NCBI GenBank assembly: GCA_003154775.1
Contig: PMES01000054.1
Coordinates: 101,074-134,780 of the forward strand
Length of the DNA: 33,707 nucleotides
Origin: Acidobacteriota bacterium
Lineage (GTDB): Bacteria > Acidobacteriota > Terriglobia > Acidiferrales > UBA7541
Reading direction: 5' to 3'
Each line of letters begins with the position of its first letter. Position 1 is the first letter of the stretch. The notes below the pieces were generated by a model that made no database searches, was not told the DNA's origin, and worked only from the letters and a program-made list of their open reading frames with translations. Positions 1 to 7,707 of this stretch are shown one piece after another. The translations under genes and the position numbers were made by a program.

Positions 1-205
1 GGAGCAAGCTCCCGCACTCCAAGGCCGGCTTTCGCCAGCACGAGGGGAAGACAAAAGCAGATCCCTCGCGTTGCTCGGGATGACAAATCACGAGTCACAA
101 ATCACGGGTCACGAGTCACGCCCCCCTCCAACGGCGGGCAGGCAGGAGGAGGCGCCCTGCACAAAGAGGAGGAACCCAAGAGCGGCCCGCGTCAAAAGGC
201 GTCCG
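1..205. repeat. Repeat-filled intergenic segment at left edge
   Basis: No gene is seen here. The first ~24 bases end in a GCACTCCAAG motif shared with the hairpin repeats near 3932, 7449 and 17101. Positions 57-86 hold a copy of a dispersed element (CCTCGCGTTGCTCGGGATGA core) that recurs at 26999-27028. Positions 87-120 carry short tandem units of the type AATCACGAGTCAC. Positions 170-215 carry a 'CCCAAGAG ... GCGTCCGCTACA' segment resembling 15020-15060. Confidence 0.6.
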
Positions 206-1321
206 CTACACGGAGGAGAGGGCGGTGAGTTTGGCGGCGGGGACGGATTTTTGTTGGAGGAGGACGTGGAAGCGTTCGCCCATGCCTTCGGGATAGATGA
301 GCGTTTTGAGTTGGAGGCGCGCGCGGACGCGGTCGGTTTCATCCATGCGATCATCGTAGAGGTCGGCGAACTCGTTCCCCCGCCCTAATGCGAGCAAGAA
401 CGCGGTTTGGGAAATGAGGCCCAGGGTCTCCAGGCCGCGACGCTGGCCCCAGAGGCGAAGCGCGGTGAAATTGACGTGGGCGGTCAGATCCTGTTCGCCG
501 GGGGCGGCATAAAAACTTTCGCTGGCCTGATGCTTCGCGTAAGCGAGCAGGGTGCCAGCCATATGGTGGGAATCGAAAAGATCGGCGGCCTCGTGGCCGT
601 AGTCAATCGTCAGAACAAAACCGCGATCCAGGCGCCGCGCGATTTCGTCGATCCAGTCGCAAGCCTCGAGACCCGCTTCGGCCTGCTGGCCTTCTTCGAG
701 GGAAATCTGTTGCGCGGCGAAGTACTCGCTGATGGCACAGGTAGAAAGCGGCACGAGGAGTTCCACGAAGGAGTTGCCGTCGTGGCCGACGAAGATTTCC
801 TGAAGGTGGCCCTCCTGCTGGCGGAGGCGATGCACGGGGAGCGCGTCGAGCAGTTCGTTGGAAAAAACGCAGCCGGCGGGGATGTGGGCTGGAATTTCGA
901 TGGATGGCCGGCACTTCCCCTCCTGAAGGTAAGGCGCGAGCTGCACGGTCATCTGATCGCAACGCGCGGGAGAACGCTCAACGGCCACATAGCGCAGCGC
1001 AGCGTAAAAGTCCGGCAATTTGGTTTGCGCGAATTCCAGGATGTGTCTGGCCAGGCGGCCTACGCCCGCAGCGGCTTCGACCAGCAAAAACTCAGACGGG
1101 CGATCCAGTTGTTCCCAAAATTCGGCGAATTGGCGCGCCAGCAGGCGGCCAAAAATGGGATGCACGTCGGGACTCGTGTAGTAATCAGCGAATCGCGCGG
1201 ATTCCGGCTGGCTGTAGTAACCGTGAACCGGATGGTAGAGGCACTCGCGCATGTACTCGGCAAAGGTGATCGGCCCAAAGCGGCGGATGCGTTCGGCGAG
1301 AAGTGCGGCGAGCGGGGTCAT
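206..1321 (-). CDS. MidA/NDUFAF7-family SAM-dependent methyltransferase
   Basis: The 371-residue product matches the MidA (COG1565, NDUFAF7) class I methyltransferase family. Visible signatures are the N-terminal block ITFAEYMRECLYHPVHGYY, the SAM-binding segment VEAAAGVGRLARHIL near residue 82, the family motif FSNELLDALPVHR and LTIDYGHEAADLF. The mitochondrial homologue methylates an arginine of a complex I subunit; the bacterial substrate is unknown. The glycine-rich SAM loop is AAAGVG rather than the more usual GxGxG. The reading frame is open to 1480, but I chose the ATG at 1321 because the family begins there and because it overlaps the stop of the upstream macro-domain gene as ATGA, which suggests translational coupling. 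Confidence 0.88.
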   Translation of the reverse strand: MTPLAALLAERIRRFGPITFAEYMRECLYHPVHGYYSQPESARFADYYTSPDVHPIFGRLLARQFAEFWEQLDRPSEFLLVEAAAGVGRLARHILEFAQTKLPDFYAALRYVAVERSPARCDQMTVQLAPYLQEGKCRPSIEIPAHIPAGCVFSNELLDALPVHRLRQQEGHLQEIFVGHDGNSFVELLVPLSTCAISEYFAAQQISLEEGQQAEAGLEACDWIDEIARRLDRGFVLTIDYGHEAADLFDSHHMAGTLLAYAKHQASESFYAAPGEQDLTAHVNFTALRLWGQRRGLETLGLISQTAFLLALGRGNEFADLYDDRMDETDRVRARLQLKTLIYPEGMGERFHVLLQQKSVPAAKLTALSSV

Positions 1322-1878
1322 GCGGAAGCGGCTCCCGTGGAGAGTTGCTTGCGGAGATCGTCCCAAGTGGACTGGAAGACGTCGCGGGCGCGGGCATCGA
1401 ACAGGACGAAGTAAACGGATTCCAGGGAGGATTCGCCCTTCAGATGCTCGATGGTTTCGCTGAGCATGATCTGCGCGCATTCGTCCAGGGGAAAGCCGGA
1501 AACGCCGGTGCCCACGGCGGGAAAGGCGATGGACTTGAGTTTGCGTTCAGCGGCGATTCGCAGCGAGTGCCCCGTGGAGGTACGCAGTGATTTGGCAGTG
1601 GTGCGCACGCCGCCGAGGCCCATGCTCGCGGCGTGAATGACGTAACGCGCCTTGAGTTTGCCCGCGCCGGTGATGGCCGCATAGCCGATGGGGATGCTGC
1701 CGACTTTGTTGCACTCCTGCTGAATGGTGTCGCCGCCCTTGCGGTAGATGGCGCCCGCAACACCCGCGCCGAGGATGAGATCGTTGTTGGCGGCGTTCAC
1801 GATGGCGTCCACATCCATATCGGTGATGTCGCCTTGCTGGATGATGATGCGCTCGGTGAGGGGTTTCATTGTGAGCAT
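1318..1878 (-). CDS. Macro-domain protein (O-acetyl-ADP-ribose deacetylase-like)
   Basis: The 186-residue protein is essentially one macro domain. It shows QGDITDMDVDAIVNAAN followed by LGAGVAGAIYRKGG near residues 15-48, the ADP-ribose binding core, and a second glycine-rich loop FPAVGTGVSGFP near residue 119. The Asn pair in NAANN is the usual catalytic region of YmdB/MacroD-type enzymes, which hydrolyse O-acetyl-ADP-ribose or remove mono-ADP-ribose from proteins. Start is uncertain between the ATG at 1878 and the in-frame ATG at 1869 (MKPLTER). The stop overlaps the next gene's ATG by 4 nt, so this gene and the MidA-like methyltransferase are probably one operon. The physiological substrate cannot be read from sequence. 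Confidence 0.88.
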   Translation of the reverse strand: MLTMKPLTERIIIQQGDITDMDVDAIVNAANNDLILGAGVAGAIYRKGGDTIQQECNKVGSIPIGYAAITGAGKLKARYVIHAASMGLGGVRTTAKSLRTSTGHSLRIAAERKLKSIAFPAVGTGVSGFPLDECAQIMLSETIEHLKGESSLESVYFVLFDARARDVFQSTWDDLRKQLSTGAASA

Positions 1879-1927
1879 TGTAGAACAGATTGAGCGAGGG
1901 GGAAGCGCGCTGGAGAGTGGGTGGTGG

Positions 1928-1962
1928 TATCGGATAACGGCTATCAGATATCAGCGATCAGG
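1928..1962. repeat. ATCAG-rich short repeat
   Basis: Upstream of the macro-domain gene, TATCGGATAAC is followed by three ATCAG units. A similar ATCAG-rich run lies at 25850-25898. Confidence 0.45.
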
Positions 1963-2010
1963 AGGCGGATTGTCTGAAGATCAGATGAGCTCGCCGAGTG
2001 GATCAACCGT

Positions 2011-2082
2011 AAAAGCGGCGGCCCTTCGAGGCTCCCCTCGAAAATCGGGGCAAGCAGGGTAAACGAGCCGCCGCACTCCAAA
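2011..2082. repeat. Hairpin repeat interrupted by a 42-bp repeat unit
   Basis: The flanks AAAAGCGGCGG (2011-2021) and CGAGCCGCCGCACTCCAAA (2064-2082) reconstitute exactly the hairpin repeat seen uninterrupted at 3932-3960 and 7449-7477. Between them sits a 42-bp unit (2022-2063, CCCTTCGAGG...CAGGGTAAA). A nearly identical copy (40 of 42 positions by eye) is at 7318-7359. Confidence 0.8.
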
Positions 2083-2170
2083 TGGGCGAGGCGGGAGATC
2101 ATTGGATTGCGCCTTTGGGGGAGATCCAGTGCCGTGGCTCATCGTAGGTGTCCTTTTTCCCGGCTACCCA

Positions 2171-2701
2171 TTAGCCGGGATGCGAGTCGCGTACGTTCTG
2201 GGTGCGTTCGACGAGCTGGGCAAGCTTGCGAAAGTGCTTCAGGCGGTCGCTCTTGCCGCGGGCATTCTGACCGCTGGTGGAGGGGAGAACGTAGACCTGC
2301 GCGCCGTAAAGATTGGCCTTTTGCAGGCCGAAGTTGCATTTGCGCTGGGCAAACTGCTCGTAGACGATCTTGCCGTTAAAGGCCACCACGCGCGGCGTGA
2401 ATTCCTCGAGTTTTTGCGAGAGGACGATGCGGCCTTCGGCAAAATCCTCGCGCGTGAGTTCCTCGACGCCCCTGGTGGGTTTCTTGACGAGATCGGTGAG
2501 GCCAATCCCGAATTCGATGATGCGGCGGTCGTCGGGATAGTCGAATGGTTCGGGGACCACGCCCGATTCATAGAGCATGGGCCAGAATTGATTGCCGCGG
2601 CCGGCGTAATAATGGCCGGCGCGGACGGAGGATTCGCTGGGGTTGCATCCCACGATCACGAGCTTCATGCCTTTGCGGAGATAGTCTGGAAGTGTCTTCA
2701 T
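2171..2701 (-). CDS. mug: Mismatch-specific uracil/thymine-DNA glycosylase (Mug/TDG family)
   Basis: The 176-residue protein has the length of E. coli Mug (about 168). Its two active-site motifs are clear: VIVGCNPSESS near residues 15-24 (GINPG in E. coli, where the Asn helps activate water) and LPSTSGQNARG near residue 139, the substrate-loop motif. GRGNQFWPMLYESG (residues 34-47) is the conserved block between them. Such enzymes excise uracil or ethenocytosine from G-mismatches in base-excision repair in the cytoplasm. The ATG at 2701 fits the family N-terminus. It is separated from the upstream ornithine cyclodeaminase-family gene by the enoyl-CoA hydratase remnant. The annotation is secure at family level; substrate preference (U, T or damaged C) is not. 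Confidence 0.88.
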   Translation of the reverse strand: MKTLPDYLRKGMKLVIVGCNPSESSVRAGHYYAGRGNQFWPMLYESGVVPEPFDYPDDRRIIEFGIGLTDLVKKPTRGVEELTREDFAEGRIVLSQKLEEFTPRVVAFNGKIVYEQFAQRKCNFGLQKANLYGAQVYVLPSTSGQNARGKSDRLKHFRKLAQLVERTQNVRDSHPG

Positions 2702-2786
2702 TCAGCGTTCACTCGATCAGGAGAACAGTTCTGTCGCGGCGCTCCGATGGTAAGCCTTTCGTGCTGCGCGAGCCAGTGCATAGATT

Positions 2787-2867
2787 CTACTTGCCTTTGA
2801 AATTCGGGGCACGCTTTTCTACATAGGCGGTGCGGCCTTCCTTGGCATCCTCCCGGTGGGAGAGGGA
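2787..2867 (-). pseudogene. 3'-end remnant of an enoyl-CoA hydratase (crotonase) gene
   Basis: Directly after the TAA stop of the ornithine cyclodeaminase-family gene, and in the same frame, 26 codons read SLSHREDAKEGRTAYVEKRA followed by PNFKGK and a TAG stop (2787-2789). This is the typical C-terminal end of crotonase-superfamily proteins (pattern EDxxEGxxAFxEKRxPxFxG). No crotonase core precedes it, because the upstream sequence encodes a different, intact protein. It has no start codon and is best read as the tail left after a deletion or replacement. Confidence 0.75.
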
Positions 2868-3842
2868 TTAAGCCGGAATTGAGGAATAGAACGGCAGATC
2901 GCGGCCGAAGCCCTTTTCTTTGGCTAGATGGTAGACCTTGACGGCGACGGCGAGATCCCAGGCAGCGATGCCGTTGGATTTGAAGAGGGTGATCTGGGAA
3001 TCCGAGGTGCGCCCGGGGACTTGGCCGGCGACGAGTTGCGCGAGTTCGTGAACGTCGTTCCAGCACGCGGGTTGCTGCTGGAACGGGATAATGAGGTCGC
3101 CCGCCTCTTGCTTCGACTGTTCGAGGGAATCCACGAAGATGAGATTGGCTTTGGCGACGGCAGCAGCGTCGAGTTCCTGTTTGTGAGCGTGATTGGCGCC
3201 GATGGCGTTGATGTGGACGCCTGCCGAGAGATCGTTTGCGACGAGAACGGGCCGCGGGGATGTGGTAGCGGTGGAGATGATGTCCACACCATGAGCAGCT
3301 TCCGCGGCAGAGTGCGCGGGAGTGACGGGGATCTGTAGACGGGCGGACATCTCTTCACAGAACTGGGTCCGGCGCTGCGCGTCGCGGCCATAGGCACGCG
3401 CGGCGGTGATTTTGCGGACGGCGGCAAGGGCTTCGAGCTGAGTTTTTGCCTGGCCACCCGTGCCGATGATGGTGGCGGTGCTGGCGTTCTGACGGGCGAG
3501 ATATTTGGTGGCGACTCCGGAAGCGGCACCGGTGCGTAGGCGGCCGAGGTAATCGGCTTCGATGAGGGCAAGAAGTTCGCCGGTTGTCGCGCTGAAGAGG
3601 GTGACGAGGAAGCAGAGCTTGCCCTTGACGTAGGTGTATTGCTTGGTGGCAACGAAGCCGGCTTCCTTATCGAACGCGGCCATGAGATGGAAGAAGCCGC
3701 CACCACCCAGTTCAAAGCGGCGGCGGGGGTGGACGAGTACATTGCCCTGGCCCTGCTTGCGAGAGATGTCTTCGACGACGTCGATGGCCATCGGCATGGT
3801 GAGGAGTTGGCGAACTTCGGATTCGTTGATGTGGAGGGTCAT
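2868..3842 (-). CDS. Ornithine cyclodeaminase / mu-crystallin family protein
   Basis: The 324-residue protein covers the whole OCD/mu-crystallin fold. The N-terminal half carries substrate-site residues in HPRRRFELGGGGFFHLM and KQYTYVKG, and LIEADYLGRLRTGAASGVAT matches the conserved RTGA segment. A Rossmann motif GTGGQAKTQLEAL near residue 126 binds NAD(P). Members include ornithine cyclodeaminase, alanine dehydrogenase and pyrroline-2-carboxylate reductase, so the exact substrate cannot be assigned. The C-terminus FYSSIPA ends at a TAA followed in frame by the crotonase remnant. A hairpin repeat lies upstream at 3932-3960, so expression apart from the SH3/PFK pair is likely. Confidence 0.85.
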   Translation of the reverse strand: MTLHINESEVRQLLTMPMAIDVVEDISRKQGQGNVLVHPRRRFELGGGGFFHLMAAFDKEAGFVATKQYTYVKGKLCFLVTLFSATTGELLALIEADYLGRLRTGAASGVATKYLARQNASTATIIGTGGQAKTQLEALAAVRKITAARAYGRDAQRRTQFCEEMSARLQIPVTPAHSAAEAAHGVDIISTATTSPRPVLVANDLSAGVHINAIGANHAHKQELDAAAVAKANLIFVDSLEQSKQEAGDLIIPFQQQPACWNDVHELAQLVAGQVPGRTSDSQITLFKSNGIAAWDLAVAVKVYHLAKEKGFGRDLPFYSSIPA

Positions 3843-3931
3843 GGGAGTTCTCGATAAGGTAATTTAGCACAGGGGATGGAATGCGCGGGCGGGTGGAGGA
3901 ATTATGTCTTGTTGGCGGGGCAGGCGGCCGC

Positions 3932-3960
3932 AAAAGCGGCGGCGAGCCGCCGCACTCCAA
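3932..3960. repeat. GC-rich hairpin repeat (copy b)
   Basis: GCGGCGGCGAGCCGCCGC flanked by AAAA and ACTCCAA. The self-complementary arms GCGGCGGC and GCCGCCGC can form an 8-bp stem. The downstream TGCGAACATGGGGC (about 3987) is also shared with copies near 7510 and 17140, so the full repeat unit may be about 75-80 bp. Confidence 0.75.
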
Positions 3961-4031
3961 ATTAGCCGAGAAGCCGCAGAGATCTTGCGAACATGGGGCA
4001 CAGCGCCGCTGTTGAGTGTCAAGAGACGGGG

Positions 4032-5078
4032 TCAGTAGTGAGAAGCGTGAGTTTTCTTGGAGGGATTTTCTTCGCGGATGCGGCGGACTACGGTTTGGTT
4101 GAGGTGATAGGCGCGTTCTTCCTTGGCGCCATCCATGACGTGGAAACGAAATTCCGGCTCACCCTTGGGGCCCTTGCCGACCTGGATGGGGAAGGCGCCA
4201 CAGAGGTTATTTTCGCTATAAGCGGTTTCATAGCGGGATTTCCTGGCGTTCCAGGTGAAAACGCGAAGCGTGGTGAAATCGCAGGGCTGTCCTTCCGGGC
4301 TGCGGGTGCCGGCAACGAGATATTGCGGGTGATCGCCATCGGGATCGGTGACGCGATTCAGCTCAAACCAGGCCAGGGGACGCACGTTGGCGGAGTTGGT
4401 GCCTTCCCGGACAGCATCCGGTACGTCAAGGGATACGAAGCGGGCAATGACCCAGCCCGCGATGGGAATGGTCTGATCGCCGGGCTGCGTTGTGGTGGTG
4501 ATGGCGGAATTGCGCACGACTCCTTCGCCAGGAGGACGCGTGGCGACGCCGCGAACGAGAAACCAGTCTTCTTTCTTGGTTTCTTCGGCGTCGCCGGAAG
4601 ATTCCTTCTCGTCGGAAACCTGCTCCCAATCGGCAACCGCACGGCCCAAGATTTCGAGTTCGGCGCCGCGGCCGAACTGATAGAGGCGCGGCTCTGTGCG
4701 GCCCGGCGCAACGCGAAGATTGGTGGTGGCCTTGGTGCGGCCGCGAGCCTGGACGGGCAAGAATTTGGCTTGCTCGAGGAGTTTCGCGCTGCGCTGCCAG
4801 AGTTCCGGCTCCGTCAAATAGCGGCCATCGACCCATCCAGTTACGCCAACGGCGGTGCGCACTTTGACGTTGTCGTTGCGGCGGGCGAGGACTTCGACGC
4901 GGTCCCCATAGAGAAGCACGCCAAGCTGTTCGCGCACCTGAGCGACGCCACTCCAGAGAGTGACACTGCGTTCGCTGACATAGGCAACACCGAGGGACTC
5001 GTGTTTTGGCCGGAAGAACCACGCCAGCAGGGCCACGAGACACAGAATCGGCACGGCAACGAGAAGCTTTCGCTTCAT
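4032..5078 (-). CDS. Membrane-anchored protein with SH3-like domains, function unknown
   Basis: The 348-residue protein begins with a basic and hydrophobic stretch (MKRKLLVAVPILCLVALLAWFF), a signal anchor or uncleaved signal, so the rest probably faces the periplasm. Two bacterial SH3-like segments follow: about residues 35-90 (VLARRNDNVKVRT ... GWVDGRYL) and 115-160 (TTNLRVAPGRTEPRLYQFGRG). They resemble cell-wall or ligand-binding SH3b domains. The C-terminal part (about 200-348) matches no family I recognise. Its ATG overlaps the stop of the phosphofructokinase downstream frame as ATGA, so the two are translationally coupled. A link with glycolysis is not evident. Confidence 0.7.
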   Translation of the reverse strand: MKRKLLVAVPILCLVALLAWFFRPKHESLGVAYVSERSVTLWSGVAQVREQLGVLLYGDRVEVLARRNDNVKVRTAVGVTGWVDGRYLTEPELWQRSAKLLEQAKFLPVQARGRTKATTNLRVAPGRTEPRLYQFGRGAELEILGRAVADWEQVSDEKESSGDAEETKKEDWFLVRGVATRPPGEGVVRNSAITTTTQPGDQTIPIAGWVIARFVSLDVPDAVREGTNSANVRPLAWFELNRVTDPDGDHPQYLVAGTRSPEGQPCDFTTLRVFTWNARKSRYETAYSENNLCGAFPIQVGKGPKGEPEFRFHVMDGAKEERAYHLNQTVVRRIREENPSKKTHASHY

Positions 5079-6164
5079 TCGCTATCCCCGAAAGTGGCGC
5101 CGACGGCGCGCGCCGCGTGAACAATTTCGCAGCCGGGTTCGATGAACTTCATTTTTTCCAGGGCTTCGTCGAGAGACACAGAAGCCATTTTACCGGCTTT
5201 GAGGCAAACCATGCGACCGAATTGACCCTTGGCGACGAGGTCCGTGGCGGCGACACCAAAGCGTGTCCCGAGGATGCGGTCGAAGGGGGTGGGAGAGCCG
5301 CCGCGCTGGACGTGACCCAGGACGGTGACGCGAATCTCCTTGTGCAGCATTTCGCGAAGGATATCGGCGATGACATTGGCAACTCCGCCGGGGCCGACGG
5401 GGGGGGATGGGCTTGCCTTGGGGATCAGCAGCGGGGAGCTTTACGCCTTCGGCGACGACAATGATGCTGAAGTGCTTGCCGCGGAGTTCGCGGGCGCGAA
5501 CGGCGTCACAAACAGCCTCGAAACTGAAGGGGATTTCGGGAACGAGGATGATGTGGGCGCCACCGGCGATTCCGGCGTGGAGAGCGATCCAGCCAGCGTC
5601 GCGGCCCATGAGTTCGATGAGCATGACGCGGTGGTGGCTTTCGGCGGTGGTGTGGAGACGGTCGATGGCCTCGGTGGCGATGACCAGTGCAGTGTCAAAA
5701 CCGAAAGTGACTTCGGTGGCGTCGAGATCGTTATCAATGGTTTTGGGGACGCCGACGATGTTGACGCCTCGACGAGAGAAATCGCGGGCGATGTGCTGGG
5801 TGCCGTCACCGCCGATGACGATCATGGCTTCAATGCCAAGGCGGCGAGCGTTATCCATACAAAGATCGGAATAGTCGTGAACGACTTCCTGGCCATTTTC
5901 GGTCGTTATGTAGGCAAAGGGATTGCCACGATTGGTGGTGCCGAGGATGGTGCCGCCACGCGGAAGAATACCGCTGACGGTTTCCTCCGTCATTTCCTTT
6001 GCGCCTTCAGGCCAGATGAGGCCATCGAACCCGTTGCGGATCCCGATCACACGCATGTTGTGTTCATAGATGGAGGAGCGAACGATGGCGCGGATGACGG
6101 GATTGAGACCTGGTGCGTCGCCGCCGCCGTTGACAATGGCTAAGGTGCGAACGGAAGATTTCAT
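5075..6164 (-). CDS. pfkA: 6-phosphofructokinase, interrupted by a +1 frameshift in a C8 run
   Basis: The product would be about 362 residues. The first frame starts at the ATG at 6164 (MKSSVRTLAI) and shows GGGDAPGLN (14-21), IGGDGT (117-122), PKTIDND (140-146) and the LIELMGRDAGWIALHAG block. Gly in GGDG with Lys in PKTIDND is the pairing of ATP-dependent group III-type enzymes rather than PPi-dependent ones, which have GGDD. Near codon 252 the coding strand has eight C (plus 5399-5406). Seven would keep the frame and continue as VGPGGVANVIADILREML... with the expected VLGHVQRGGSPTPFDR to the stop at 5075. As read, the first frame runs into unrelated sequence. It may be a sequencing error, a real mutation or slippage. 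The intact second frame and its ATGA overlap with the next gene argue against long-standing decay. Confidence 0.85.
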
Positions 6165-6198
6165 GGAGCCTCGCAGAGGACACTTAACTACTTGACAA

Positions 6199-6204
6199 AT
6201 TGTA
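6199..6204 (-). promoter_or_regulatory. Possible -10 element for the phosphofructokinase gene
   Basis: On the minus strand TACAAT lies 35 nt upstream of the ATG at 6164. No good -35 is seen, so this is tentative. Confidence 0.3.
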
Positions 6205-6302
6205 CCTGATTTGGAGGCGTAGCCGACGTGACACAGCGCACCAGTGTGAGTATGGAAAGGCAACAAGAACGAAAGTAAGGTGGGAGACACAGGGGGATCA
6301 AA

Positions 6303-6740
6303 ATGAAGTTCTTGAATGGAATGCAGCCGTTGGCGTTGCTGGTGTTGCGCGTGTGCCTGGGAATTATCTTCGTGTACCACGGATATCCCAAACTGGTACA
6401 CGCGAACGCGGGAATGGGGGAGTTTTTCGTGATGCACGGGCTGCCGGGCTACCTTGTGCCGGTGGCGGGAATCCTGGAGGGGTTTGGGGGGTTGTTGCTG
6501 GTGCTGGGATTGTTCACGAGGCCGGTGGCGTTGCTGCTGGCGATTGAGATGGGCGTGGCGATCTGGAAAGTACACAGCGGCCACGGATACATGGCGGTGA
6601 AAGATTATGAATTCCCGCTGGCTGTGGGGGCGGCGTGTTTTGCGCTGGCTACGGTGGGAGCGGGGGCCGTGTCGATGGATTATTTGATCTTTGGAGATGG
6701 CGGGAAGAAGAGACGGGTAGCGAAGAGCGGCAAGGAGTAA
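6303..6740 (+). CDS. DoxX-family integral membrane protein
   Basis: The 145-residue protein has four hydrophobic segments (about 8-26, 45-68, 70-90 and 100-120). It carries the DoxX signature LRVCLGIIFVYHGYPKL, followed by GLPGYLVPVAGILEGFGGLLLVLGLFTRPVALLLAIEM. DoxX proteins sit in the inner membrane. Some are subunits of quinone-linked oxidoreductases and others help respond to redox stress; nothing here decides which. A purine-rich Shine-Dalgarno (GGGGG) lies about 8 nt before the ATG. A weak promoter pair GTGACA / TATGGA with a 17-nt spacer lies at about 6229-6257. It is divergent from the phosphofructokinase gene. The C-terminal tail KKRRVAKSGK is basic and probably cytoplasmic. Confidence 0.85.
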   Translation: MKFLNGMQPLALLVLRVCLGIIFVYHGYPKLVHANAGMGEFFVMHGLPGYLVPVAGILEGFGGLLLVLGLFTRPVALLLAIEMGVAIWKVHSGHGYMAVKDYEFPLAVGAACFALATVGAGAVSMDYLIFGDGGKKRRVAKSGKE

Positions 6741-6864
6741 GTCTGAATTCGGAAGTCGCAGAGGGATTCATCGCACAAAAAACGTGCGATGGAGAACCGT
6801 ACCTCCGCTCCGGGCAGGCGGAATGACGGATTTTGGATAGGTGAGGCGTGCCGCTGCCAGACCG

Positions 6865-7203
6865 TCAAACTTGCGCGGGAGACCCCGGCACAGTGATTGG
6901 CAGGGTCGCGGGCGCAACCGGAAGCACAATCCACAGAACCAGGTAAACCAGGAAGCCGGTGCCAGCGAAGAAAATGGCCAAGAGCCAAACCACGCGAACC
7001 AGCGTGGGATCAAGATCGAAATAATCGGCAAGGCCGGCACAGACACCACCGATTTTCTTGTCCCTGCTGGAGCGCATCAAGCGCTTGGGTGCGGCGACGG
7101 AGGGAGGAGCGCCCGCAGCGGCCGTATCAGACTGTTTTGCGCCACAGTTGTAGCAGAACTTGGAACCTGGGGCGATTTCCTTCTGACAAGATGAGCAAAG
7201 CAT
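6865..7203 (-). CDS. Zinc-ribbon and PspC-domain membrane protein
   Basis: From the ATG at 7203 the 112-residue product starts with a zinc ribbon ([20 protein letters not shown], two CxxC pairs at about 3-6 and 17-20). A PspC domain follows ([20 protein letters not shown], then [20 protein letters not shown]) with one or two membrane segments. PspC domains belong to envelope-stress (phage-shock) systems; the zinc-ribbon fusion is common in soil bacteria. The frame is open upstream to 7308, but that part reads through intergenic sequence and lacks family similarity. No other psp genes are seen nearby. Confidence 0.82.
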   Translation of the reverse strand: MLCSSCQKEIAPGSKFCYNCGAKQSDTAAAGAPPSVAAPKRLMRSSRDKKIGGVCAGLADYFDLDPTLVRVVWLLAIFFAGTGFLVYLVLWIVLPVAPATLPITVPGSPAQV

Positions 7204-7707
7204 GAGGTACCCCCCACAGAGCGGTATCGAATGGATTCTAAACGTATATACGAAAAAGAGGAGGAAAATGTTTCCGGCGGAGAGGGCAGCGAGAAGAGGC
7301 CCACCCAAGAGTACAGTCCCTTCGCGGCTCCCCTCGAAGATCGGGGCAAGCAGGGTAAACCCTTCGAAGCTCAGGGTAAACAGGAGTGCATTTGGCTTAG
7401 GGATGGTGGGCGGCGGAATTGTGGTTTGGTGGCAGGGCTTGCAGCCGTAAAAGCGGCGGCGAGCCGCCGCACTCCAAGTTAGACCAAGAGCCTAGACGCG
7501 GAGATCGTGCGGACATGGGGCGCAGGCATCCTGCGCCCCTACTGGGAGAAAAGCCACAGGGCTCGCGGACTCGGCTTGCGCAACAACAGCACGAAAGGCG
7601 CCCGCCTCCCCGACCAGGTCGGGGCAAACGCCAGGCGGCCGTTACGAGGGCAAGAGAAACCCAAGAACCGACCTGAAGGTCGGCCACTACAAAGACGAAG
7701 CGAGTTG
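7204..7707. repeat. 504-bp gap made largely of dispersed repeats
   Basis: No convincing gene. It contains a 42-bp repeat unit (7318-7359) followed directly by a shortened 21-bp unit (7360-7380, CCCTTCGAAG...AGGGTAAA) and the hairpin repeat at 7449-7477. The shared TGCGGACATGGGGC segment follows, then a GCGCAGGCATCCTGCGCCCC palindrome near 7521, and a CCGACCTGAAGGTCGG hairpin (7668-7683) with the flank CCACTACA. Short open frames here are translations of repeats. Confidence 0.75.

Noticed and set aside
407-1414. Long plus-strand open frame (335 codons)
   Set aside because: Antisense shadow of the MidA-like methyltransferase and macro-domain genes; no family features and composition typical of GC-rich shadow frames.
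3993-5120. Long plus-strand open frame (375 codons)
   Set aside because: Antisense to the SH3-domain protein, which has a signal anchor and domain features; this frame has none.
5399-5406. Programmed ribosomal frameshift as the explanation for pfkA
   Set aside because: No family precedent known to me and no visible stimulating structure; sequencing error or mutation in the C8 run is simpler.
5325-6143. Plus-strand open frame opposite phosphofructokinase
   Set aside because: Shadow of a conserved enzyme gene on the other strand.
6165-6584. N-terminal extension of the phosphofructokinase frame
   Set aside because: Runs antisense through the DoxX gene; phosphofructokinase proteins start at MKSSVRTLAI-like sequence.
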